Source: Megachile rotundata (lineage: Eukaryota > Arthropoda > Insecta > Hymenoptera > Megachilidae). From it: DNA of 64,000 nucleotides. The stretch lies in contig NC_134995.1 in NCBI RefSeq assembly GCF_050947335.1, positions 11,756,501 to 11,820,500 on the forward strand. The letters are read 5' to 3'. Below, piece after piece: positions 25,215 to 39,400 of this stretch. A program made the position numbers and the translations under genes. Under the pieces are notes generated by a model. That model was not told the DNA's origin and did no database searches. It was given only the letters and a program-made list of their open reading frames with translations. Positions within the stretch are counted from its first letter, which is position 1. The number at the start of each line of letters is the position of its first letter.

Positions 25215-26412
25215 ATGTCGGTCATCCTTGACGAATGTGGAAATGGTACTGGTTCGCCCTCGATATCCAAAGCTGAAGATAATTTGTCCAATAGCGACGG
25301 TCCACTCATCAAGGGGTACGTTTGTCGAAATAGTTACAACGTTCGTATAAATTATTGGATAATAATACTTCCAGTTCTGAAAACATTAATCGAACAATGC
25401 TCATCTCTCGAACGATGCCGACGACCAACGAAAAATCGACAAAACGACGTTATTGCCTGTGGATCTTGACTTTCATCCTGGCGATAATTGGGCTATGTAA
25501 TCTTTTTCTTAATATAACTGTTATCGCCGTCTTGCGGATCAGTCAAGGAATGGAGGCGATGGAGATGATACCTGATGAAAATCTTGTGAAGTTTTATGGA
25601 AAAACTGACTTAGATAGGGTCAGTTGTTTACATATAACAAAGTGTGATAGATAATATAAAAATTAAAAATTTACTAGTTGTATATATAGAAATTTGTTTA
25701 TTTCTTGGTGTTACTCTATGTAACGTTACCATATTTTCCACTTTGCTGATAACATGTCTATCTGCAGGTGTGTTTGCGATCAGGTATTTGTCAGAGTTAT
25801 GGCGACGAATCGATGGAAATCTCTGGCGATGAAGCTGGCATACAAATAGACGTGAACAATCAAAGAACACAGGATGAAACACGCGTGAAAGTTACCGTTT
25901 TACCAAATGGTACCTCAATAGCACACGTAGAGTCTTTCGAGATTAGAGATCCCAGGTCGGGAGCTATTTACTTTACTACTGACTTTCCAAATTTTGGTTT
26001 ACCATCGGGTGTAGAAAAAATTGATGTGAAGCTTGCGGAGACTCACAGAATCACGTCACCAGTGAACGAAAGTCTCACTGTAAATTCTGATGATCAAATT
26101 TCTATGCAAGGTGCAGAAGGTGCAAGCATGGAAAGCAAAGATATTGTTTGGAGTGCGGATACTGATATTTTTTTAAAGAGCATCAATGGAAGCATTGTTC
26201 TTGACGCGAAAGAAGGCGTTGCTATCGACGTTGAAAATATACCTGTTACTCCGATATTTTTGCAAAATCCACCCGGCCAAGAACAGTACAAAGTGTGCAT
26301 TTGTATGCCACAAGGAAAACTTTTTAAAGTAGCGGTTCGCACGGGTTCTAACGGCCGATCAGTGAATTGTGCTCGTATAAGTAGAACTCCTGAAAATGAT
26401 CCTTGTTTATGA
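25215..26412 (+). CDS. Scgbeta: Beta-sarcoglycan
   Basis: Type II membrane protein of the sarcoglycan subcomplex, which stabilises the dystrophin-glycoprotein complex at the muscle membrane (family knowledge). Exons 25215-25315, 25375-25618 and 25768-26412 give 329 residues; the first intron is only 59 nt. An in-frame TAG at 25200-25202 supports the start. There is a short cytoplasmic N-terminus, a basic stop (TKRR) and a single transmembrane helix at about residues 60-83. The extracellular part has the LPSGV..I.V block typical of the beta subunit, beta-rich repeats and a cysteine-rich C-terminus (CICMPQGKLFKV, then two more Cys). NxS/T glycosylation sites are present. The gamma/delta subunits are the main alternative; the LPSGV region argues for beta. 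Confidence 0.9.
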
Positions 26413-26877
26413 TAGGATAGAAAAAACAATTTTATTGCAATTTTGTTATTTCACGTATTAAACACTGCCATGTGTATGAACTGAAAATATAAGACTTGAT
26501 TTGTTATTCCGTGAGTTACTAAACTTGAATTCTTGTACATATGAATTCTGGTATCATTATAAGAACTTTGAAATATATTGTAAGTACTATGCATAGATGT
26601 AATTTAGATTTTATTTCACATATAAAATTGAACTATACTTTGTAATTCATTGAATATTACATACACACACATTATGTATAAACATTAATGATTATGTTAT
26701 TGTTATTAGAAAATGATGCAACACTGAAATTCATATGTAATACTGAATACATTAACTTTTATATTAAATAATAAAAATTTCAAATTAATTATGATCATAA
26801 AAAATAGTATAGAATCTTTTGCTTTCTTACGTAACAAAAAGATCAGAAAATAAAATACAACTATGCTACACAGGGAT
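26413..26877. other. Tail-to-tail spacer between sarcoglycan and ILF2
   Basis: Very AT-rich; holds the two facing 3' UTRs. No gene or structured element recognised. Confidence 0.6.
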
Positions 26878-28174
26878 TTAACCACTCTCAGTTATCATTT
26901 CTTCATTGCTTTCTTCCATATCTTCTTGTTGTTCTTGCTCTGTTGGAGGTTCATATGCTTTATCTAAAGGACTAGCGACTACACCGCCTACCCATACACT
27001 CATCTCTACAGCAAGTTTGTTAGTACCCTCAAGTAATGGTCTATATCCTCCATGAGCCAATACACGTAATAATGTTTGAGCTGTGAGACACACCAAGTCT
27101 TGTTGTTCTAATGTCATAGCTGTATGTACACGTATATTACCACCTTCACATGGATCAGATATACCTAAACAAAACCAGTATATAATATAGTACAAGTTAC
27201 TTTCAATGACTTAAATGAAAATTATTAAGTTTTACCAGCAGATCCAGGAAGGAAGAGTCCAGAAGCTAATAATTGAAGTACTCTCTTATATGCTTGATTT
27301 ATTGGTAGTGCTTGTCTACTCGGATTATTCATTATAGCATTGTGCACTAATAAATCCAACATCCAAGGAGATAATGGCTCTAAACCTTCAAATCTACTTC
27401 TCAAGTCCCTAAGTAATCTTATTAATACTTTTATGCTAGAATGATGAGCATTTTCTTCAAACCATCGGGAATGTCTAATTGCAGCAAGATGTCCTTGGCA
27501 TATTTTCACATCTAAATGCTGATCAGATTCTAATTTTCGTAGATTCTGATGTAGAGTAGTTATAAGGACACGTACTGTAGCTTCATTGTTAGAAATATCA
27601 AAGCCACGTTCTGTGTGAGTAAGTCGAAAGATTTCCTTTGGATTAACACTTTTCAAGTCATTATTGACTTTTGTGCCAAGTGCTTCTACTGCAGTTTTAG
27701 TAGGCAATGTCTTAAGAATTACAACAATGTCAGCTATATTGTGGCCTTTAATCATTGTTCCTTTCTTGAAACTACCAACTTGCCTTACTTCTTCCAATTG
27801 CTACAAATAGAAATTATTATTAAACATTTGCTGTTTTGAAAAATATAACACAAATGGTTAAAAATGATATTTACACAAGCTTCAAAACTGCCTGGAGCAA
27901 CAATCAAATTGTCAAGTACAGTCTGTAACTTAGTTACAAGATTTAAAATAGAAGTTTGCTCCTTTGCTGTAGGACACATGTCTGTGTTCTTCTTCAATAG
28001 TGCCATTTGGAAATCTGATTCATCTGGAGCTGGTTTAACTCGTGGAAAAGCAGCTTCACACAATGTATAGTCAAATGGGTGACGTGGAAGAAATTGCTTC
28101 CTAGGAAAACCCATTCCACGTCCCATGCCACCTCTACCTCCTCTAATCATTCCACCACGACCACCACGTACCAT
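26878..28174 (-). CDS. Ilf2: Interleukin enhancer-binding factor 2 homologue (NF45)
   Basis: NF45 is the pseudo-nucleotidyltransferase partner of NF90-type double-stranded RNA-binding proteins, working in transcription, splicing and ribosome biogenesis (family knowledge). Three coding exons read from the right: 28174-27875, 27800-27236, 27164-26878, giving 383 residues (human about 390). The N-terminus is an RGG-rich run (residues 1-22), then the highly conserved PFDYTLCEAAFPRVKPAP block and the DZF domain through the rest, with KGTMIKGHNIADIVVI and the AIRHSRWFEENA stretch. The tail is acidic. The start is uncertain: Met codons at 28189 and 28201 are also open, and an acceptor-like AG lies between 28189 and 28174, so an extra 5' exon is possible. 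The gene body has few CpGs. Confidence 0.95.
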
Positions 28175-29784
28175 GTTATGTCTAATCATAGAAACAAACA
28201 CTCAAAAGTATTCTAGAAATATAGCATATTTTATCAATATTTGAATTCAAGATCCATTTCAGAATTTAACGAAGTTATTTCAATCTTTTTTGAGTGTACA
28301 AAATTAAATAATGCAAAGATTAATAATGCATAATAAAAACTAATATTTAAATCAACAAAACGTTAATTAAAAATTTAACCACAACACCGTTTGTCGGCAT
28401 CATAAGTATTTAGTGAAGATACTCGTCCAAAGGATTAAACGATAGTGTTAAAAGTAAGTCAAACTTACCAAAAATTGGTAAAACAAATTTATGTTAATAT
28501 TATTTTACAGTAAGTAATAAGTTTCTGCCTTTTTATAACAAGTTACAACCCCACAAGACCAAACACCGACATCCAAGCAATATATTCGAGACAAAAAATG
28601 CTCAGGGGAAACTTAGTAAAACAAGATATTCTACTCACTTACTAAAGTATCATTTTTGCGCCATCTAGTTATAATCATTTTCATAATTACATGTGTTATT
28701 TTGATTGGCTTGTTAACTTCACTCTCCTCGTTTATAATCCAAGCTTACATTTCATCTCTACATTTTCTTAGGTTCATGATCATGGCATATTCATTGTTAT
28801 TTTATTTTAAATAAAAGTTAATAAAAGTTACATTATAATTGTAATAGATGTATGAACAAATTAAAAAAATTACTGCAAATGTTTAAATTCATATAAGTTA
28901 TATTTAATGTTATAGTTGAATCGAGCAGTATACTAAGAAAAACACTGATAATATTTTTAAATTTTCTACTTTACATTAGTGAATATTATTTATAAATTGA
29001 TACTTATTACAATAAGTATATTTTTCATTCAATTATAGTTAATAATATTATGTCAAATATTTCTTTTAACTATATTGTTAATTAATTATAACAATATTTA
29101 TTATATTTAACAGTCAAATATAACTTTAGCAATTTTACAACTACTTTATACAATTGATAAAAATGAAGTAAAATGTATTATAATATAACATATTTCAATT
29201 TGTAAGAAAAGTAATGTGTTATATCTGAAATAATAATGTTTCATAGTATGTATATAAACTCTATAGAACTTATAACTGTTGATATATTCATTCCAGTAAA
29301 TACTAAATTAACAGAACTATACATTATACATTAATTACATACTTTTACAAATTTACAAGTATAACAAAAACTCAAATTAAATGAAATTAACAAAACAACA
29401 TACTCTTTAATTACATTACTGCTTCATTTGGACTGAATGTCTAATATTTTATCTCGGCATACATGAAGAAATACATGTAAAATGCTTCCATCACAAATCT
29501 ATTACAAATAAAGTAATAGAAAATATGGAGATCATTACAGGGTTATAAAATCTTTCAGTATTTATTATTTGATCAGTACTTTTAATCCATTACTGAAATA
29601 TGGCTGCAATTATGGTTTCACTAATCTTTGATGTCTACATATCTGATAAATGAATGCCTTGAAATATCAAATACTGTTCACTTGTTACATAGAATATGAG
29701 CAAAAGAAAGATATTAAATAATGCTTATGTAATACTTAAAAGAATTCTCAATAGTACTGGAAATTTATAAAGCAAAAATTCAAC
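28175..29784. other. Divergent promoter region between ILF2 and the large unknown gene
   Basis: About 1.6 kb, extremely AT-rich from 28800 on. The likely ILF2 start region is 28380-28750, which is less AT-rich. I see no TATA box or known motif strong enough to name. Confidence 0.4.
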
Positions 29785-32700
29785 ATGGTACATAAAGAAA
29801 AACCACTGGTAAAAGACATGTTAGAAGAACGGAAGCACAGAACATATTATCAAGAAACAGATAAAACTTACATGAAGCAACTGGGTAAAAATTGCATCCA
29901 TTAATCAGTATTTTTATAACTCATGTAGTAGAATTTAAAAAATTTTCAATTTCTTTTGTTAGTACGATATACAATAGCAGAAGATACCAATGCATGTCCT
30001 CGATGGTATCAAGACTTTTCTATTGAACAAGTATAATACTTAGCAGTAACATTATATGTGACACAATAATTACTAAAATTTTCATTAGTATAATAAATGT
30101 TTTTAAATTAATAGATGAAGAATCTAATAATGTTACAATGTCTCATGCATCAGGACTGTGAAGAAACAGTGATAGGACGTACTCAAAGATCACTTTTGTC
30201 AATAGGAATTGTATCTACATTTTTTACTCTTCCACCAGATGTTCTTAAAAAATTACAAGAATTTACTAATTGTAATGTAATAGAATTTTTGAGAGAGACC
30301 TATAAAATATTAACAGGGAATTATTTTGAAGAAGAAAAATATAGTTTGTATTTTCTTATATATTTTAAACTCCTGTAACAAAACAAATTTTTTCTAAATT
30401 TTATGTTATTGTTAATTTTAGAAGAATTCTATGGTTGCAATGAAAGAATAATTTTATCAGCTATTGCATTTTTAACTTTGCCAGAAACTGTTGTAGAACT
30501 ACACAAAAGATTACCTCCTGTGATAATGCCAGAATTACCTCCTAAACGTAATATTTAATACATTATTAATTCATAGAATATTTATAAATATTTTTATTAT
30601 ATAAATTTTATTATATTATAGCTACACTATCTGTACCACCACCGAGGCAAAAAATGGATTCTCCTTATGAAGAGAATCTCTTTGTACGTCCAGATTGGGC
30701 ATCCTACTTAAATCAGTTACAATATTGGCAACAACAGTATCAATTATTACCATTACCAAAAGTAATATTACCACCTAAAGATTGTGTTCTAACAAATTAC
30801 AAAAAAACCAGAGATGATGAATACAGCCAATTCAATGTCTTTAAATATGATCCTCAAGAAATGCAAAAGCCTAATGTTTTAATGAGAAGAAAACAAAATG
30901 TGAACACTTCCACTAACACAGAATCGAAGTATGGTACTCCAATTAAAGTAAAAACAGATGATATTAATGATTCTGCTAATAATCCTAATATAGTGGAAGA
31001 AAATGTTATGTCAGTTAATGTTCCTATTAACACTACTGCAGTGCAACAAACTAAAAGAGTTAGAGAAGAAAACGATAGTATAGGTATACTACATTACTAT
31101 CAAACATTATTATTAAACATTAATATTTGTAATTATTTACATTTGTATAATAGATAGTACAAGTGAAGAGTCGGAACAAGGAAGCATAGAAGATGATACA
31201 GTAAATAACACAGGCTATAATGAGAAAGTAGCTACTCTAGATGTTCCACCATTATATGGAGGAAACAGATTATTTGATTTTACAATCAATGGAATTTGTG
31301 AAAAATCAGGACCAGTACAGTACAAACTATGTGGTAAATAAATACTCAAACATAAGCAAATCATAATTAGTTACTCTTTTACATTGTCATTCTTTTATAC
31401 ATATATTTCAGGAGTACTACAACCGCCTCGGCCAAATAGAAAATCTTGGCTAGGTGAGAAACATGCGCATTATATAATATCTGGAGCTGCCGACGATCCA
31501 CCAACTTGTCCCATAACATATGAAATGACTGGTGTTGCAAATGTAACGCCAACTAATAGTGATGAAAGGTTTTTAGCTGTACTAAAATTAGGAGATGGAC
31601 CAAAAAAGATTTATCCGAGCGGTAGAAAGAATTTATCTCGACATTGGCAAGAATGGTTACAAAATGTGGATGAAGAATTTCGAAAAGTGGAGAGAGAAGC
31701 AAACAAAATGATAAAAGATATAGAAGCTATAACAAAACTGGTATTTCCAAAACCCACATGTGACAGTTGTTGTTCTTGTAGACAAACTAGAAAATCGTAC
31801 CTGAAAGCAAAAGAAACAAAAGCACCTTATTTTGTGATAGATACAATAACTGAAGATGATAATAAAAACAAGTAACAACAATTATCAAATCAATCTATAC
31901 TTCTTTTTTAAATATTTTATAACTTCAAAATATTTTGGTGTTTTATAGATACATCATAGGATCTATGGCACTGCATTCCCCAGCGCCTACTCCTCCAGAA
32001 TCAACGACAAATTTGCTAGAAATTATAGCCTCAGAAGATGTTCTTACTTCAAATCTTGTTATAAATGGTGTCACAAACGAAGAAGGTGAAACACAATACT
32101 TTATATCGGGTACTAGAGAAGATGTCGTACGTGTACCACGTCGAATCGTCGAACGTCCACCACCTCCACCACCTAGAAATGTTCCACCATGTGTTTGTGC
32201 GATTCAACAAATATTTAATAAAGACATAACTCCAACGTTGAGTCAAGACAATATACCATGGACAAAACAAGATGGTTTATGCTTTGGAAAAAAATTCAGA
32301 CCCGACGAAGCTGGTGCATATTCTTGTAAAAAGTATCCTGGTGATAAATCATGCAGAAGAAATCCATTTAGGAGAGAAATAATTAACCAAAGACAGAGAG
32401 CTGAGAGAGCAAAACAAGAAAAGGAGAAAGATTTTTCCAAGAAAAAAATGTATAGTATCGCAGATTTTAAACCGTGCGGAGATGAACATGGTATGGGTAT
32501 ATGCGGAGGTCCTTGGGGTGCTGTGCATACTTTAACTGCAGAAGAATTGGCAGAAGAAGAAAGGTTACGGAAGGAAATACTAAGAGTATGCTTTGTGTTT
32601 ATCTAATTTAAATAATATTACACTTTATAATAACATAATATAATTGTAGGGTCCTCCATGCGGAACAAGACCTGGGCGAGCTGTCTGTGAGGGGCCATTT

Positions 32701-35700
32701 GGAAAAAGAATTTCGATAAAACCGCAAAAGAGGATTGAAATCGAAGATGAAATTCCAGGAGAAGAAGATCTAGACGAAGAGGAAATTGAAGAAGAAGAAG
32801 AGGAAGAGAAAATAAAAGAACCTCCTGTTAAGAAAGAAAAAGAAAAGAAACGGCAGAAGGAATGCTACACAAGTCCAGAATCAATAGCAGCAAAGAAACA
32901 AGTAATGGAAAAAAAGGTCAAAAAATTCATTCCGGATCCCACCTATCCTGGTTACGATGATCCATGGAATGTATTTCGTACAGCACCATCAGAAAAAGAA
33001 TCAGAAACAAATTTTAAAGAGTTATTAAAGCTCAGTTCTCCAAAACCACCGGCAACGCCTGTACAATCTAAAGTAACGTTAAGTGAGAGCAAATATATTT
33101 CAAGTGTATCGCAGAAACCTATTTCAGATTCAAATATAAAAAAAGATACTTCCAAAGTTGTTAGAAAGTCGGTACCCGTAAAATCCAAAAGCAGTCAGGA
33201 AGTAGTTAAAAAAAAATCAGTGTCGACCGTCAAGAGAGGAACTCAAATTGAAATGAAAAAGGCATCTAAAGAAACACTACGGAGTGCTAAATTAGATGAA
33301 AAGACAGACCGTAAACTTGCTAAACCAACAAAGGATAAACACGATTATAGAAAGATAAGTACTAAAACTATGTCTGTTAAACATTTAAAAAAAGGAAATC
33401 ACGTAAGGAAATCATCTAAACCGACTGTTGAGAATCCAAAATTAAAATCCAAACGTGAAAAACCAACTGCAGTCAAAGAAGCTTCAAGTGTTAAATTTAA
33501 CATTAAAACTAAAAAAAAAGAGGAAATGTTAGAAAGTTCAAAAATTAGTAAATCAAAAAAATCTGAAAGAAAATTAAGTAATTCTGGAAATATCAAACGA
33601 AGTAAAGTAGAAAAAGCGAAACGCTTAAGTAATAAATCAATTGTGCCACCAAATGTTGCTAGAAGAGAAACAGCTAAATCATTTAGTGAAAAGAAAAGGC
33701 CTATAAAACAAGATAAAAGAAAAGATACACAAACTATTCAACATGAGGATTCTGATATCTTTAGAAGGAATCAGATAGAAAATTTGAAGAGCATGTTAAA
33801 ATCTTCTGATCTTTATCCTTATGATGTTAAACCAGTAGATCTTCCAGAAGAACCTAAAGCAAAATGTCAACCAGAATATGAATACACAGAAACTGTAGAT
33901 GATTCTGCAAAGGTTGATGAAGATGCAGACAAGCAATTACCGAGTAAAGGTCCTTGCGGTTGGAGAACAAAATCAGAACAAAAACTGCCAACGAAAAAGA
34001 CTTTAGTTCACCTTACTGAACCTGACTACCCTCCACAAACAGTACCAGTACGGCCAGGGGGCAAGCCATGTCTTTGCCGTGAAAATAGAGCAAAGAAAAA
34101 GATACTAAAGTATAATATTGGAGGAGTTCTAGATAAAAAAAAAGATGACGAGGGGAAGAAGTTATTCAGGAAAAAGAAAGATGAAGATGACAAACAAATG
34201 CAAGTTATAGATGGTCTAATTTATTATACTCCACCTCCAAGTCCACGTAGGAGCGACGAATACGTACCTGAATATGATCTCTATAAATCTCCGTATGATA
34301 TGTGCCTTACACAACGTAAAGATAGGGGTCTTAAATTTATCGAACGGTATAGTAGACCTCAAATATCAGAAGGGCCAAAAAATCAAGACTCTTGTGGATG
34401 TAACGAATTTATTGATACATACGGTATTCAAACAACAATAGATCAAAAGAATGAAGAATTTGATAAAATTAGAGAAGAATTCGTGAATGCGAAACCACCA
34501 AAAGAACGTTGGAAATTAGCAGTTAATGACGTAGGATTAATCGACTATTTTACAAGATGCCGGGACAGTATGCCTTGTTGGCTCAAATGTGCTCAATTTA
34601 ATAAAGTAGGCTGTCCTTTGCCACTCCCAAAACTCCAAACCATAAGACCAGTTTGCGAATGTAAATATGAAAGAAAAATATTAGAAAATAACGAGGAGAA
34701 ACAAAGATGGAAAGAACGTCGAAAGAAACTGAAATCCCTTAAAAAAGAACCGTTTAAGAATGTCACGGACATTTCAAAGCCAATAGTAGCAAATACCAAA
34801 TTAGTAATATCAGATGTAAAAAGAATTCCAAGAGAAAATGAATACATAGATGATATTAAGTATTGTATAACCGGTGTCGCTGAAAATTATTCTGAGTTAC
34901 CACCCACACAAGTAGTAGGTGGCATACATATGTCTACACCCATTCAAACACCTGAGCCAAGCGAGGAGAAATTACCATGCGTTTGTTCACATAAACATTG
35001 GTCAGCTGTAAGTGTACCTCCTGGGCCATTACCAAAACCAGAAGAAATTTTACTTGCAGATAAAAAACGTAGACAGGAAGCTGTAATAGAAGCATTCAAA
35101 CAAATTTATGCTCCTCAACAAGTGTACGATACACATGATGGACATAGTTGTAAGGAACCTTGTATACCAGATTCTGACGATAATGATTTAGTATCAATGC
35201 AGAGCAGGGGTAACATTGGAATGAGAAGTAGATTGATGAGTCAGAAACAACGGCGGTCAGAATTAAAAAATACAGATAAGAGAAAAAAGTTAAGCACAGT
35301 ACAGAAAACTACTGAACGTTCAATAAAGAGCTCGCGCAAAGAAACAAGAACTGTTAAAAATGAAGGAAATAGTCAAAAATATTCGCCAAATCCTCAAACA
35401 TATGAGTACCAAAATATTATTCAGTCACAAAAAGAGTCTACTGATTCCAATATGGAAGATGTAGATATTTCTGATGAAAATATTGAAGACGATATTTTCG
35501 ATACAGGAGATCCTTTCATGATCGTAGTACAAGTACAAAAATCTATTTTTAATAACTTTGAAATTAAAGTAATTAGAATAATATTTGAATTATTCCATGA
35601 TTAGGTTGAATTGAAAAAAATGGCATCGGAAGGATTTTTATTTGCAAAATTACCAGAATGCTTTTTTATGCCACAGTTGCAATATTGGTTAATGTATAGA

Positions 35701-36297
35701 AAAGGATTTTCTCTTAGTGATGCGGATAAACGTAAGTAAACTGTAAGTAAACTGTATTTTTCGTATGCTACAATATACTATTTTTTTAGACAAATCTGTA
35801 ACTGAAACTACTCTCACATGGAACATGCTGGATACAAAAAGGTTGCCTAAAATTAAACCACCTCCGATAGAACTAGAAAAACATGAAATTCATAAATTAA
35901 CTTTTGATAGTGCAAAGAAAATGAAAGAAAAAGTATGTCGCCGTAAATGTACAAAACAGTGGTTCTTAATCTTTTTGAAATTTTGGAACAATTTTGAATA
36001 CAATCGATTTCTGATAATTTTGCGAAATATCGATTATGAACCACTGACATGCAAATTGCATTGCAGCAGTATTATCATTTAATTCATTTATAGATCGCAT
36101 TGAAAAAGCAGATATTTTATAATGAAGTTCGTAACCATCGTGTCTTATACGCGCGACTAATGTGGAATACAATGGAGTACGGAAAATTCCCATCAACATC
36201 GTTTAAACAAGCATATTTTACTTACATGTCTAGTAAAGAAACCGATGGTCATGTTTTTAAACCATGGCTTCCTTGTGAAGCAAAAGACATGAGCTAA
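29785..36297 (+). CDS. Large Lys- and Cys-rich protein of unknown function
   Basis: I do not recognise this gene; it may belong to insect families of unknown function such as DUF4770/DUF4771, which I could not check. Twelve exons in phase (29785-29884, 29963-30030, 30115-30343, 30422-30547, 30622-31077, 31154-31333, 31412-31871, 31949-32585, 32650-35532, 35605-35731, 35790-35932, 36094-36297) give 1,870 residues. An in-frame stop at 29752 supports the start. The N-terminus has two similar helices (FFTLPPDV, FLTLPETV). The middle carries repeated YxI(S/T)G modules and many C-x-C pairs (PPCVCAI, KPCLCRE, PVCECKY, LPCVCSH). The 961-codon exon also encodes a long Lys/Ser-rich, probably disordered stretch. 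The C-terminal exons look globular (YWLMYRKGFSLSD, VFKPWLP). No signal peptide or membrane helix. Only 133 nt separate it from RalBP1. Confidence 0.8.
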
Positions 36298-36369
36298 AAA
36301 CGTGTTTTATTTGAATGTAATAATTGGCGCCTAAATTTTGAACACTCGAGAAAAAAGTTCGAGAGTAAC

Positions 36370-36378
36370 AATCGATAG
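36370..36378. promoter_or_regulatory. DRE-like site before RalBP1
   Basis: AATCGATAG, one mismatch from the DREF-binding DRE, lies about 55 bp before the RalBP1 start codon in the short gap after the preceding gene. It probably marks that promoter. Confidence 0.35.
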
Positions 36379-36430
36379 TTCGATATGAAGATTTTAAGTT
36401 GGTTAAGGTATCAATCATAAGTGACGGAGA

Positions 36431-39400
36431 ATGGATTTCGAGAGTCCGGATGTAGAAAAAGAATTTCCAGGATTATACGCGTCAGAATCTGCGAAAAAAA
36501 GTAACGAAAGTGACTGTACGTATCATTACTTATCAAATTAATTAATCGTTTTGAAGGAACAGACTTTTTAATAAATGAGGTTATGCATCTGTCATACGAG
36601 TTAGTCAAACACCATAGATCCTTTTTTGTTCAATGACACGTTTTAATTGTATATTTAAAATACAGTATTTATTATCTAATTAATCTGTTGGTAAATGTAT
36701 ACGCGCATATATTTTTAGTCAGTGATGAAGGCGGACACGAAAAACATTCCAAAAAAGAACTTCTTGGCGGTAAACGGAAGGAAAAGAAAGATCGAAAGGA
36801 TCGAGGATATGCCACCTTAGAAGGTGAAAGTTCCCCTGACGAAGATCAAGAAACAAAGTAATAATTTACATCAAATTCTTTTACAAATTATGTCCTTATT
36901 CATTTATTTTCAATTGCCTGATTACCCACTGACAGTTACATCTGTTTTAAACCAGTTATTTTTATTCATACCACTTTTTTTATATGCTATTCAGTTAAAT
37001 AAGTATCTTTTTTCTTTTGGAATTAAAATTACATCACAAAGTAACTTTAATTTTCACATATTGTTAGCACTGTTGTATTAATTAAACTTCATATTGGTCT
37101 AAAATTAGTTCTATTGATTTCATTGATTGTATTTTACATACTAACATTTTAGAAAAACAATTTTGTTCTAATGGAGAACAAACTTATTGCAAATATTTAT
37201 GATCTCATATTATTAATTATTTTAATCCTTATTTCCATAGTAAATGTATACTTTATTATAAAAGTTTTAGTACTGTATATTCAAAGAAGTGATAAATAAA
37301 TCATAGATTAAAGAATATAAATAAATTATAGATTATAATAGTACAAAATTGTTTTATATATTATATACAACTACTTTATTACTTGAACTAGCATATAATT
37401 TAACTCACAGAAGTCCTTCAAAATCAAAAAAGACCAAAGCTTTTAAATTTCCATCAAAAAAGGAGAAACGTGAAAAATCTAGAGAAAAAGAGGGCAAAGA
37501 AAAGGATGGCGAGAAAGAGAAAGATAAGAAGAAAAAGGACAAAGATGAGAAAGACATAGAAAAAGAAAAGCGTAAAGAGAAAGAGAAAGATAAAACTAAA
37601 CAGAAATTGAAAGATCGTAAGAAAGGAAAGCATACAGGAGAAGAAGGCTTGGACATTGGAGGTAAAGTATTTTATAAATCCATTTTGGAGCTATATGTAT
37701 GCTAAATAAATTTCTTGTAATTATCTATATAGAAGAACAACCAATATTTGGTGTTAGTCTACATTTGGCAGTGGAACGAAGTCGTTGTCATGATGGTGTT
37801 GAATTACCCTTAGTTGTAAGGGACTGCATTGACTTTGTGGAAGAGCATGGTATGAATATAGAAGGATTATATAAGGTTCCAGGAGTAAAGTCAAAAGTTC
37901 AGTATTTGAAAAAGTTGTACAACTACAGAGAAGCTGTGAATATGTCTGATTTTGAACCCACAGTAGCTACAAGTTTATTAATATTGTTCCTTAGGTTTGT
38001 CATTTGAATCTTTACTTTTTAAACAAACTGTTAAGTGGAAAAGTTAGAAGCAAAGATGTTGCTGTTATAGGGAATTGCCAGAACCTGTGCTAGAGAACAG
38101 TGAAATGATATCTCGATTTGAACAAGCAGCATCCACAAAAGATGTAGCACAAAGAGAAGCACAATTGATACACCTAACTCAACAACTTCCAGAGTGCAAC
38201 AAAGTTCTTCTTGCGTGGGTTATACTACATTTAGATCATGTTACAGCACGAGTATGCAAAAAGTTAATTTTTGAGTATAGTATACATACGTATTTTCGTT
38301 TCATGTAAAATTTTATTTCAGGAAAAGACAACAAAAATGAATGCTCAAACAATTTCAATGACATTGAGTCCTGTGTTGCAAATGAGTCATAGACTCTTAT
38401 TAGCTTTGTTGTTTCATTGCAAAGCTTTGTTCCCAAATGTACACTTAACAAAATATATCCCACCACTTTCAGCCGGCAGCGTTAATCTTCCAGATACTGT
38501 AGAAAGTATAGCTGCTGAGTTATCTAAACAAGAATCCTTACTCTTACAAATACACATGCAAATGAACGCAGGTTTCGTGACTAAATCGCGTGAGGAACAA
38601 TTATGGGAAGTACAACGTATGATAACGCAATTGAAGGTCAGATTATAACGTTATCAGTTCATAAATATTTGTCAAAATTATGCTGCAATGTTTAAAGTCC
38701 CATTTTCCTTCTGTATAGAGAAAATATAAAACAGTTCAAAAAATGGAAGGTGCTGTGCAAAAGAGCTTAGATGAAGAAGTTAAAGTGAATGATGAAGCTA
38801 CAGTAGAATTAAATGTTCAAAAAGCAAAAACAGAAGAAGAGGATACAGAAAATGTAAAACCTGAAACACAAGCATCGTCTACTTTGACATTGAAACTAAA
38901 CAATAAAGTACATGTTTCCGAAAACAATAAAGACTCTACAAGTACAAATACCGCTCAAAATGAACGAAACACTCATACTGTTGACAAGGATATTGTAGAT
39001 TCTGCTGAAACATCTGTGGTTGCATCACAATCTAATGAGCAAGAAAATACATCTAGGAGAAATGAAAATGGTATAAATCATGAATATTATCATAATCAGA
39101 ATTACTTTATGACAAACAATATTAATTATATTATTTTAGTTTCAGTCACAGAGCCTGAGCCTGAAAATGCTATAGACAAATTAAGAGAGAGTTTAATATA
39201 CGAAGAATTGTTGAATATGCAAGCGTTACTAAAGTCAAGAATAAATCAGGAAAGAAATGAAATCAAACGACTGATGGAAATGTTATCCGAACGTGTTCCG
39301 GAAAAAAAGAAACCAAAGGATAGGATACATTCACCAAATGAAGCAGAAATGACAGCTATGATTCAATTAGTCAAAGAAAATCAATTACTTGAGGTACATA

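Noticed and set aside
30115..30378. Met at 30115 as the start of a separate small gene
   Set aside because: It lies right after an acceptor and two upstream exons join in phase, back to an ATG preceded by an in-frame stop.
37405..37656. Minus-strand Ser/Phe-rich ORF
   Set aside because: Antisense shadow of the Lys/Glu-rich exon 3 of RalBP1.
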